Below, in pieces: positions 44,542 to 54,300 of a stretch of 64,000 nucleotides of DNA (position 1 is its first letter; the number at the start of each line of letters is the position of its first letter). The stretch comes from Hoeflea_A sp965249925 (GTDB lineage: Bacteria; Pseudomonadota; Alphaproteobacteria; Rhizobiales; Rhizobiaceae). The notes under the pieces were generated by a model. It had not been told where the DNA came from, made no database searches, and worked only from the letters and a program-made list of their open reading frames with translations. Where the stretch lies: NCBI GenBank assembly GCA_965249925.1, contig OZ252260.1:1922001-1986000 (forward strand), in the 5' to 3' direction. A program made the translations under genes and the position numbers.

Positions 44542-45117
44542 ATGAAATGGTTGCTTGCCGCGATACTGATCGTCGTTCTGTCGGCCGCCGTCTGGGACTT
44601 CGCGCGGCGCAGCGCATCGACGTTCGAAACCTCCGTCGGCCCCAAAAACGGTGTTGTTTTCACGGGTCAGTTCAACCGCGTTCGGCATGGCCTGGCTCTG
44701 TTCGAGCAGGGCGAAATCGACAGCTTGCTGGTGTCCGGGGTCAACGCCGGTTCGGGCATGACGCCCGAGCGTTTCGCCGATCAGTTCGCGCTCGATGCCA
44801 GCACGCGAGACGCCCTCGCCGGCGGACGGCTGACCCTGGCGACGCAAGCCGAGACCACACGCGAAAACGTCCTGGAGACACGCTGTTGGCTGGCCGATAC
44901 GCCGTCCGACGTGACGGTTGTTCTCATTACCAGCGCCGATCACATGCCAAGGGCATCGCTGCTCCTGCAGCGAGCCCTGCCGGGACGCGACATCCAGCGG
45001 CAGAGCATCCCCAGCCAGCGTCCGTATTGGCGCGATGTGCCGATCGAGTTTGTCAAATATCTCATGGCGCTGACCGGCCTGCACGGCGCCGCGTCGTCCG
45101 CAGCACGGGTTTGCTGA
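44542..45117 (+). CDS. DUF218 (YdcF/ElyC-like) membrane-anchored protein
   Basis: The protein has 191 residues from ATG 44542 (GGGGAA about 9 nt upstream). An N-terminal hydrophobic segment (about 3-20) anchors it. VVFTGQFNRVRHGLALFEQGEIDSLLVSGVN and the later ETTRENV and VVLITSADHMPRASLLLQRALPG are typical of the DUF218 fold, found in proteins affecting envelope biogenesis. It is 97 nt after the NUDIX gene. Confidence 0.85.
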   Translation: MKWLLAAILIVVLSAAVWDFARRSASTFETSVGPKNGVVFTGQFNRVRHGLALFEQGEIDSLLVSGVNAGSGMTPERFADQFALDASTRDALAGGRLTLATQAETTRENVLETRCWLADTPSDVTVVLITSADHMPRASLLLQRALPGRDIQRQSIPSQRPYWRDVPIEFVKYLMALTGLHGAASSAARVC

Positions 45118-45230
45118 CGCCGAGGAGCTCCTTGCGAAGCTGTTATTTTCCGACAACGGCAATAGGGTGCGCAGATGCGGCATTGGGCACCAAGGCGAAA
45201 CGATAGCCTTCAACCGTCTGTCAGAGGCTC

Positions 45231-45917
45231 ATGGCAATTGCAGTAACACCTTTCGATTTTCCTCTGTCCATGCCGCATCTGACGATCGTCGGCTTTGCGT
45301 TTCGCATACTGGATCCGTGGAAACCGCCGCACGACCTGCCGCACCAGCTCAGGCAGGCTGTGCCGAAACGACAGGCGGAGTTCGTGGCCGGACGCAAGGC
45401 TGCCGCCGCAGCCTGTCGGCTGCTCGGCATAGAAGCGTCCAATCTGCCGATCGGGCTTGATCGCCGGCCGGTTTGGCCGCCCGACACGGTGGGCAGCATC
45501 AGCCACAGCGACAGCTTGGCGGTTGCAGTGATCGCCCGACGCGCGGCGTGCGCCGGCGTGGGCATCGACGTCGAGCGGTTACGCGAGGAGCCGGTGACCG
45601 ACTATCTGGTGCCCGGAACCGTCTCGGAAGCCGAAATCACCCTACTGCGGGATCATTTCGGACGTGAGCAGGCGGCACTTTTGTTGTTTTCGGCGCGCGA
45701 AGCGGTCTTCAAGGCCATTTCACCGATGCTGAAGGAGCGGCCCGATTTTCACGACTTTCAATGCACCGGCATCGACAGCGGGTGGCTCTCATTCCGCTTC
45801 CTGGACCGGTCCGGTACCAATCCCGATCTGCCGCGACGAATGGATGTGCGCTTCGCCATCGCCGCCGATCATATCTGTACGCTTTGCGCGCTACCGCAGA
45901 GCTCACACCCACGCTAG
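45231..45917 (+). CDS. 4'-phosphopantetheinyl transferase superfamily protein (PfaE-like role)
   Basis: The protein has 228 residues with the Sfp/EntD-type motifs: SISHSD (His92), GIDVER (Asp113, Glu115 for Mg2+) and FSAREAVFKAIS (Glu157, Lys161). It should transfer phosphopantetheine from CoA to the Ser residues of carrier domains. The four tandem ACPs of the neighbouring megasynthase are the obvious clients, so I infer the PfaE role. It is transcribed opposite to the Pfa operon, outside its 3' end. Confidence 0.92.
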   Translation: MAIAVTPFDFPLSMPHLTIVGFAFRILDPWKPPHDLPHQLRQAVPKRQAEFVAGRKAAAAACRLLGIEASNLPIGLDRRPVWPPDTVGSISHSDSLAVAVIARRAACAGVGIDVERLREEPVTDYLVPGTVSEAEITLLRDHFGREQAALLLFSAREAVFKAISPMLKERPDFHDFQCTGIDSGWLSFRFLDRSGTNPDLPRRMDVRFAIAADHICTLCALPQSSHPR

Positions 45918-45989
45918 TGTCCGTCGGAAATGAGGACCCAGTTCTTCTGGGTATCCCCGTCAGACCGTCTTTGTTCATAAGAGATCCGG

Positions 45990-46568
45990 TCAAACGGAAA
46001 ACGCAGGATTCAGAAAATGATCGAGGTCAAGCGGACTGGCCGACGGCAATGAACCGAACCGTTGCCACAAGAGGAGCCAGGCACCGGCGATCAGATCGGA
46101 CAGCGCAATCACGCAGAACAGACCGTAGGCCAGCACCATAGCGGGTGCCAGCAGCAGCAGAAGCGACATCACAAGTCCGGCAAGAACGAGCACGCCGCTG
46201 ACGATAACGTCCTCATGCAACGGCATGCCCAGAGCGTGGTTCAGATTGAGGACCATGATCAGGCACCAGATCAGACCGCAAACAGCAATGGATCGATGAT
46301 GCCGCGCAATCGGCAGCGCCTTTTGATAAAAGACCAATCCGTAGATCAGGACGGCGGCCGTGGACGCAAGATGCAACGGAACCCACCAATGGATGATGTC
46401 CAGGCGACGGGCTCCTGAATCAAACACGCCCCCGGCCCGCAACTGGTCTGCTATGCCGGCCGTGTAAACGTGCCCGGCCGCTTGCAGGAACACCCACAGG
46501 AACAGAATGCCGAATGCCGCGGTGACCAGCCGGTCACCGGCAGAGGCGCGCTCCCTGATTGATTCCAT
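45990..46568 (-). CDS. Hypothetical membrane protein, about five spans
   Basis: The protein has 192 residues from ATG 46568 (GGAGG 8 nt upstream). The hydrophobic segments are around residues 12-30, 60-80, 92-110, 120-145 and 145-170, with IIHWWVPLHLAS and LNHALGMPLHEDV containing His residues between them. It matches no family I recognise. Its promoter region carries a 20-bp dyad like that in front of pfaD, so it probably belongs to the same regulon. Confidence 0.7.
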   Translation of the reverse strand: MESIRERASAGDRLVTAAFGILFLWVFLQAAGHVYTAGIADQLRAGGVFDSGARRLDIIHWWVPLHLASTAAVLIYGLVFYQKALPIARHHRSIAVCGLIWCLIMVLNLNHALGMPLHEDVIVSGVLVLAGLVMSLLLLLAPAMVLAYGLFCVIALSDLIAGAWLLLWQRFGSLPSASPLDLDHFLNPAFSV

Positions 46569-46668
46569 GCCGTCCACCTCCGTCGCCGCGAGGCCTGAGC
46601 ACCGTTGGGGTTCGCGATTGCAGCAAAACCGCAATTCGTCGAGCCGGTAAGGATGTTTTACGGTTGCG

Positions 46669-46715
46669 ATTGTCCGCGGCCGTTAGACGTTGCACAACTG
46701 TCGAAATTGACAGCT
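46669..46715 (-). promoter_or_regulatory. Lux-box-like dyad with overlapping promoter (site 2)
   Basis: The 20-bp AACTGTCGAAATTGACAGCT (46696-46715) fits NNCTG-N10-CAGNN and matches the site upstream of pfaD at 15 of 20 positions. Reading leftward, its last TT begins TTGTGC (-35, 46697-46692), followed after 17 nt by GACAAT (-10, 46674-46669). This drives the gene starting at 46568. The remaining bases of 46569-46833 show no gene. Confidence 0.6.
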
Positions 46716-46833
46716 CGGACATGAAAAGAGAGCAGGCCGACCGGTGCGTCGGATCGACCGTAATCGTAAGTGCATCCATGTCGTCGGGCCGGCAGGCCGC
46801 TTCGTGAGGCTCGGGTTTTCCGGTCGAAATGCG

Positions 46834-47466
46834 TCACGCGGCCGGGGCGGGGATTGGCTCGTTCTGGCTGAGATAGAGCCGGGCCAGACTTCTGGGATCC
46901 TGCATGGCCGCATGAAGATCAAAGACCATGACGGCGCCGGGTCCTATGCCCGGCACATCGGCACTGTCGAGCCACACCCGAAATCCCATCGATCGATAGA
47001 GGGACAGGAAGCGATCCTCTTCGCCCGCTTTCCGTGAGGTTGCGGTGTCAACAAACATCCAGCGCAAACCATCGTCCCGCATCCGTTTGGCCGCGGCGAG
47101 GGAAAGATCCGGGAACACCGGCGATTTGCGCCAATCCAAGTGCACAATCGCCCTTGTGACGATGCACCCCTCGTTGAGGACGTTCGGGTCGACGTCCAGG
47201 ATACGGAATTCCTTCAGACAGAAGGTCTGCACAAAATCCCGGAAACTGTTCAAGCGTATCGAACCGATGACCTCGCCGGCCGATTCAGCCAAAAAGTTGA
47301 TACCGAATTCATCGACTGCATCGGACAGCAAGTTTGCATCATGATCGGCCGTGTCCCGAAACAGCCCCTTCTTGTTCACGTATTCGGCATACCGGAACCG
47401 ACAAAGCCGTTCCCGGTCTCCCGGCGTGCAACACTCCCGGACTTTCCAACTGCGTGCGTTCTGCAT
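46834..47466 (-). CDS. GNAT-fold N-acyltransferase, FeeM/acyl-homoserine-lactone-synthase-like
   Basis: This 210-residue protein reads LCRFRYAEYVNKKGLFRDTADHDAN then GEVIGSIRLN near residue 70. This is the pattern of acyl-homoserine lactone synthases and FeeM-type N-acyl amino acid synthases: Arg/Tyr helix, acidic Asp/Asp cluster, then G-x-x-G-x-x-R-L. Such enzymes move an acyl group from acyl-ACP to an amine. It is the last gene of the leftward Pfa operon (40 nt after the membrane protein gene), so its acyl donor may be the megasynthase product. The identity of the acceptor is unknown. Confidence 0.75.
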   Translation of the reverse strand: MQNARSWKVRECCTPGDRERLCRFRYAEYVNKKGLFRDTADHDANLLSDAVDEFGINFLAESAGEVIGSIRLNSFRDFVQTFCLKEFRILDVDPNVLNEGCIVTRAIVHLDWRKSPVFPDLSLAAAKRMRDDGLRWMFVDTATSRKAGEEDRFLSLYRSMGFRVWLDSADVPGIGPGAVMVFDLHAAMQDPRSLARLYLSQNEPIPAPAA

Positions 47467-47506
47467 CGGTCTTTCCCTGTCTGCGCCGGTGGGGCGTAAA
47501 TCGCGG

Positions 47507-48286
47507 TCAATGCGGCATGGCGATCTTGCCGTCGGCAGGACGTGATAGCCGTGAACTGATCGTTTTCACCAAGACTGTAAGCGCCACCGCAAGCGAAAGC
47601 ACACTCAGCCAAAAGCCTGCCTCGGCATTGTAGATTCCGTTGGATTGGATATTCAGCCCAAATACTGGCGCATACATCCAGTACAACATAAGGATTGTAA
47701 GTACCAAGACACGATACTGAAAGTACTTACTGGCCTGGCCCATTGTTAACAGCAATGGCACGCCGATATGAACCAGCGTAAAAACTGACGCGGCGCCGCT
47801 GGAATGATTGTATATTCCGACAAAGTTCCACACCGAATACGCCGCAATAAACGGCCATCCGACATCGTAGAGCACATCGCCGGATTGTGCATTCACCTTG
47901 AAAGCGTGCGGCAGCGGCAGCGCAATCAACAGCATTGCTCCGGCGATCGGATTGATTAAGTCTCCGGTCCGCACATATTCGGCAACGACCAGTTCGAGTA
48001 TATTAATGAAAACAACCATATAGATGACAGAATAAAAACGCTTTTGCCAAACGGCGTCCACCATCTTCGTGCCAAAGATCAAGGCTGCGGTCAGGAATAT
48101 CGTGTATACTTTGGCCCACGAGAAAGCGGACACTTGCGAGTATTGAAGCCAGATCGGAGTAGACACAATAGGAATCAATATGGTCGCAACCAGAGCATAA
48201 ACCGGTCGGATCGACATGGCAGCCCGCGCAATCACATAGGTCGCGATAATCAGCGATAGGATAACGATAACGGCTTCATAGGACAT
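47507..48286 (-). CDS. Hypothetical polytopic membrane protein in the Pfa operon
   Basis: The protein has 259 residues from ATG 48286 (AAGG about 8 nt upstream). There are about eight hydrophobic spans, starting VIVILSLIIATYVIARAAM. It has no recognisable transporter motif, and I cannot name the family with confidence. It lies 64 nt after the KS-CLF-AT-DH gene and 40 nt before the acyltransferase gene in the same direction. A role in export or membrane placement of the lipid product is plausible but inferred from position only. Confidence 0.75.
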   Translation of the reverse strand: MSYEAVIVILSLIIATYVIARAAMSIRPVYALVATILIPIVSTPIWLQYSQVSAFSWAKVYTIFLTAALIFGTKMVDAVWQKRFYSVIYMVVFINILELVVAEYVRTGDLINPIAGAMLLIALPLPHAFKVNAQSGDVLYDVGWPFIAAYSVWNFVGIYNHSSGAASVFTLVHIGVPLLLTMGQASKYFQYRVLVLTILMLYWMYAPVFGLNIQSNGIYNAEAGFWLSVLSLAVALTVLVKTISSRLSRPADGKIAMPH

Positions 48287-48350
48287 GACGTTCACCTTGC
48301 GTATGGACACGGCGGCGTTTCGGTGATGCGCCACCGATGATTGAATTGCC

Positions 48351-51300
48351 TCAGGACGGGCCTCCAGTTTCCGGGTCGATATCGCGCACCTGCACTGTGT
48401 CCTCGTGCCAGGTGAGCTTGAAAGGCAGATCCGGGCCATCGGTTCCAAGACGCGCCCGGTTTCCGTCGGCCCTGACGGCGGCCGGATGCACCTGGTGGCG
48501 CACCGCAAAGTGATCCTTGATAGCAATCAATTCGGTCAGCACAGCGGGGTCGATCTCGGCCTCGCCCGGCGCGATGCCGTAAACCGACTCAAGCGTTCCC
48601 GGCAGCCAATTGGCCTGTCTGACCGTGGCGACGTCCAGTCGTGTTTCACCATTACCCGTGTCAGCAATCGCCCAACCGCGCCGGTATTCATGATCCCGGG
48701 CGAAGCTGCGGCGGCTTTCCGGTTCCAGGCATTCATAGACGCCGATCGGCACCAGCGCTTCGATAAGATCGATTTCCATGATCACGGCATCCGATCGCAG
48801 CACCTGAACTTCGGATCGGATTGTGCGTTCGGTCGGTTGCCCGGCGGCCCGGCTCAGCACGATCAACTCACCTTCCCGGGGCAGATCGGCATAGAGTTGC
48901 AGCCGCTCCAGCCGATACGGGAACGCCGCCATGTCGCTGCAGTCGTCGAACCAGTGCGCCGGTCGGTTGTGTGGGATGCCGTGCAGGACCGCATCCAGCA
49001 GGATCCCGGCATGGCCACCCGCGCGCCGCAGGGCATCGGCCGCGTCGAGAGCAAAACGGGAGGCGGATCCGCTGCGAACGAGATCGCGCGCCAGATGAAA
49101 GGTCTCGAAGTGGAACAGCACGCCCGAGCGGTAGGGATCAACGGCGACGCCGTCGCCGACGATGTCGGGCCACGGTTCCGGTGCCGGCGGATAACCACCC
49201 GACAGACGCTCCACGGCGCGGCCGACTCGTCGGGTCTCCTCCCCGACGGTGCTGAAGATCTGCCGGCTGACGCCGTTGTCGGAGCTCGCAAAAACCTTCG
49301 ACGACAGCCGCAAAGGCGCCCCGTCAAGACGCAGCCAGCTGCTCAGCTCGACGTCCCGCAACGCGCTCACCTTGTCGCCCCTGGACTGGTCGGTTCCGTC
49401 AATCAGATCGGCGACCAGCGCCATCATCGGATACACCGGTATGACATAGGTCGGACAATGATCCTCAAGCCACGGCTCGTTCGCCAGATCGATGGTCCAT
49501 CCGGTGAGATCGACGGAGGCCGGCGCTCGCCCTAACGCGTTTGTCGAACCGACATGCGTATCGCGGGCGGCTGTCGCGTCTGCGACCGTCTCACGCTCCA
49601 TCGGTCCCGATTCTCGGATGCGAAGCGTAAAGCCCTCCACCTCGTAAATGCGCAAGTCGTCCACCCAAAGGCTCCCCGCACCGGTGACGACGATGGCATT
49701 TTCCTCTTCATCAATACCGACAATATCGATTTCCGTCGTGACCGCCCTGTTGGTCGGCACCACCTGGCCGCGGTATTTCCATGACAAATCGGAGCCGAGC
49801 GCCGGCGCCTCGAAATGCGGCCTGTCGAATGTCTCGTGCAAACCCATCAGCTTGGCCGTCGCCTTCAGCAGCGTGAACAGCGCCTCGAGGCCAAGCGATC
49901 CGGGCTGCACCGGATCCTCGAAGAAATGCGCCTTGAAGTACCAGGCAGTGGGATCGATGACCTGCCGGCCGACAGCCCGCCCCAGCTTTTCCCGCCCGCC
50001 GTCCGGCCAGAACCCGGTGACGGCATCGACCATCGCAAGTCGGCGCAGCGGCAAACCGGCAGGCAGTCCGGACGCCGATTCCGCCGCGTTTAACGCCATC
50101 GGTTCGACAAAACCCGGCTGCGTCAATGCCTCTCGCATGACATCCGTCATCGGCAAACCCTTTTGCGCGGCCAGGGCATCCGGCGGGAAAAAACCGAAAT
50201 CGGTTTTCAGGCTGAAGACGGTGTCCTGGCCGCAACAGCAGGTGATGTCGAAGAACACCAGCGTCATCGGACCGGCGGCTACGCTTTTTTCCAGCACCGC
50301 GGTGACTGTCAGGGTTCCCGTCTCAGGGCCGATTTCGCGGCTGACGCGTCCTTCCGATCCGTCGAGATTGCGGAACTTGAGATTGCCGGCCAGCGCAAAG
50401 CCCATGTAAGACGCCAGCCAGCCGCACGGCTGCAGCAACACCTCCGACAGGATCGAAAACGGCATCGTCCGATTGCCGGATTCGGCAAAATACCAGGCGT
50501 TTGGGTCGACATCGAACTCGGCGACAACGCGTCCTCCCGGTGTCGCCTTGCCCGGCGGGCAATCCGTCGACACGATGCGGGACACGCAGTGGTAGGGCGG
50601 CCCCGGCAGTCGCGGCACATGGGTCGCGCCGTCGAAGGCTGCATACATCGAACCGAAGGCGTCCGACGGGCGCCCCCAAGCGCAGGCAAGCAAGGCCCAG
50701 GGATCGCCGGGCACATCCCCCTCGGGCGAGACGATACACGGCGGGGTGCGTTCGGTCCGCGCGACCGGCAGCCCGTAAAGCGGCCAGTCAGGCACCAGTT
50801 TGACGCCGAAACGGCGGCACAGAAATACCTTGTGCCCATCGCAGCGGGCCAGCAGCGCCGCATAGAGTGTCGGCGTATCGCCGCCGATGATTTCCTCGAC
50901 AAACACCTCGTAGGTCACTTGATGTTCGCGGTCCGGGATTACCTGGCCCCGGCAGATGAACTTGAACGCCTCGCCGGTCACCGGCCGGAAGGTCCACCCG
51001 TCCCGGTCGATCGTGAAGCCAAGAGCCGCCATGTGGAACTGCAGCGCCTGCGTCGCCGCTTCCGCCATCAGCGTGCCGGGCATGCAGGGATCGTTCTTGA
51101 AGTGTCCCTCATAGTACCAGGCATCAACCGGCACGCGGAAACTTGCCTTCAAATAGCCGCGGCCCCACGGCCCCCCCGCCGGATCGAACATGTCCACCCG
51201 ATCGATGAGCTGCATGCGACCGGAGGGAATGGACGGGGTGCGCTGGTGCGCTGCGGCCATCTCGAAGCCCTGCCCAAAGCAGGCAAATGCATCGCCTGCG

Positions 51301-54300
51301 GCGAAGGCGGCCACATCCTCTTCGCTGAAGGCGCGTTTTTGGCAGCAGCCGGGTGCCGGATCGCAGCGGCTGTCTTGAGCCGGCACCTCTTCTTCCGCCG
51401 ACCACAGGACGCCGCTCGAATTGGCCAGTTCCTCGTCGGAAAAGAAGCCGGCCTGGCCACTGCGCACCGAACTGACCAGCCGGTCGCCGATGCGAGCATC
51501 GTAGCGGAAGAAGAACATGCGGGTGTCGCCGAGCTGGGCGTGACCGTCGATATGGATCTGATAGCGAAGCGTGTCGCCCGCCGTCGGCAACGGACCCTCG
51601 TGGAAGGTGATCTCACAACCCAGCAGTCGGTAGACCCGTTGGTCGCGATTGAGAAAATCCGTGCCGAGCCAGGAAATCAGCAGAAGGTCGGCCTGTCCGG
51701 CCTCGATCAACAGCCCGGTCGGCATGGTGCCGTTATGCAGGTACCAGGCATCGTCGGCAATGTCGGTCTCCGTCCAGCAGATACCGGTCCCCATCGAACC
51801 CGGTTCGCCTTCCATACCGACGACCCGATCGGCAAGCAGCAAAGGCGGTTCCGGCATCCGGCATTGGCGCCGGAATCCGTCCTGTTGCGCAAACAGCGGT
51901 CCGAAAACGCTCGAAATCCGTCCGCCGGCCAGCACCTCCAACTGCGCACGGCTGAAGCAGGGCCCGGTCGGCACCCGAACCTCGATTGGCTTGAGATCTT
52001 TCCTGTTGGCGTCGCCTTTGGAAGCGGCATCCGCGGAACCGGGCGTCACAGCTCGCAATCGGATTGTCGCGTGGCCGGGAACGGTTGCAGCTGCGTCCTC
52101 GGGTCGGAAATCGGGCTCGGCCGTCTGGCCACCACCCCGCGATTGCGTCTGGCTGCCCCGCCTGCTCACAATGGATGCTCCGCCCTGGACTGCCACCATT
52201 TTTTCCGCTTCTCGCTGCATCTGCGCGCCCGCATCCGCCGCCGACCCGATCTGAGCAACGGCCGGTCGCAACGGTATGATTTCGGCGTTTTGCTCCGCCG
52301 CAATGCCATTGGCGGCCGATCGGTCGACCGCCTGCCGCATCGACTCGAAAACCGCCGTATCGACCTCGGGCAGATGCGCCGGCAACACCAGGGACGGCGG
52401 TTGTTTGGCTTGCTCGACGGCGGTGCCACCACGCAGCCGGTCAAGTCTTTCGACCAAACCCGCGATATCGACATCGAGCCCGGCAGCGAAGACCGTTGCG
52501 GCCAGATCAGCCAGTTGCAGCAGACTGTCGCGTCGCGGACGGTCGAGACTGGCGACAACGTGCGGCCGGTCGCCCAGGGTCGCCGATATGGCGGCCGCCA
52601 GACCGTTGCTTGGGCCGATGTCGATGAAGGTGCGAACCCCGTCCTGCCAAGCTTTCAGCACGGTCGGGCGAAGATCGACGCGATTGATACCCTGATCGCG
52701 CAGGCAGTCGGCAATGGCATCTGGATCCAACCGGATACGGTCATGCCGCGCATTGTAGTAGAATCCGATGTCAGGCGCCGGGGTCAGCGGCCGACGGTGG
52801 ATGCGGCGAAAGGATTGACCGACGGAGGCGGCGAAGGGTCCGTGAAAAGCCAGGTCCTCGCGCGCGCGGACGGATCGCTCCGGTGCGATCCGCGCAATGG
52901 CAGCCGCACAGGATTCCGGCGCACCTCCAATCATGCAGTGGCCCGGCGAGGTAACGATCAGGATCCAAACGTCGTCAAGATCACGGACCACCGCCTCGAC
53001 CGCCTCGACCGGCGCGAAAACATCGTGGTTTTCCCATACCACCGGATTGACCCCGGCCGGATTTCGAACGGCGGCGATCGCACGAAACCCGCAACCGACA
53101 TCGTCGTAGAAACCATCCTCGAGAAGCGCATCCAGCACCGACCTCGGGTCGTCCCAGACGCCCAACGCGGCCAGCATGTTGGCCTCCCCGATCGACAGAC
53201 CGATGGCGGCCGCCGGAGCGATGCCAATGTGGTTCCGCAGCAGGTGCGTTCCGAAGATCGCCATGCTTGTCGTGGCTGCTGCCCGATCGGCAAACTGTGT
53301 GACCGTCTGCGGTCCGTCGACTGCCGCTGCCAGCAGGGCCTCAACGGACTCTCCGTAAATCCGACGGATTTCGCGCCCGACCTCCGGAAAAGCGGCGGGC
53401 AGTCCGCGCGCCATCCCCGCGTAGGCGGCCGCCGAGCCCGGATAGACGAAGGCGACCGTACCATTCGGCGATTCCGCAACATAATGCACACCGGGACCGG
53501 CAGGGTCTTCCCCTGCATCGATCAGAGCGACGATACCGTCGATCTTGCGCGTGAGTGCTGACCGGTCCGAAGCCGTGATCGCGATGCGCACAGCCCCGTG
53601 CGAGGCGTTTTTTCCGGTGAGCAGCGCTTCGCGTAAACCGCCGACGTCCTCTGCGGCCGTGTAGAACAGAAACGGGGCGTCCGGACGGCTGCCGAATTCC
53701 GGGCCCGGTGCGATATCGGTGAGGCTTGTCGTTTGGCGCATACCGGTAAACGTGTCCACAGAAACGGTCACTCCGTCCGTGTCGGTTGGTGGATTGAAAC
53801 GCCCCTGGTGGGTTGCCAACGCCTCACAGGTACGGACCATGGCCGCGGCGGCATGGGCATGTCCGAACGTGCATTCCGGCACCTGTGCCGGTTCCACATC
53901 CGCATCGAAACGGCTGGCCTGCGTGACATCGATCGTTGCCAGGATCGGGTCTCGGGAGGCTTCCGCATCGCGTTTGCGTTTCAGGACGAAGGCGATGGCC
54001 GCGTCGCCGGGCCGCTGCTGGTGTGTCGGCAGCACGGCTTCACCGGCAAGCCGGTTGACCGGTTCATGGGACAGATCGACCGCGCCGGCGAGTGCCACAT
54101 CCAGGTCACCGGCGCGCAGGGCACGGATGGCGATTTCCAAAGCGGTGAAGCCGGACAGCTCTTCGCTCGACACGGTGTATCCGATCGCCTGCCAGTCGAA
54201 ATCGACATTGATGCGATTGGCCGGAAGATTGGGCATCGCGCCGATCACATGACCGGGTGATGACAGGCCGGCGATGGCTTCCGTCAGCGCCGCCTCATCG

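Noticed and set aside
50163..53561. 1132-codon open frame on the plus strand
   Set aside because: It lies antisense within the PfaC-like gene. Long antisense frames are expected in high-GC DNA, and the translation is Arg/Gly-rich without any domain, whereas the minus strand has KS, CLF, AT and DH motifs.
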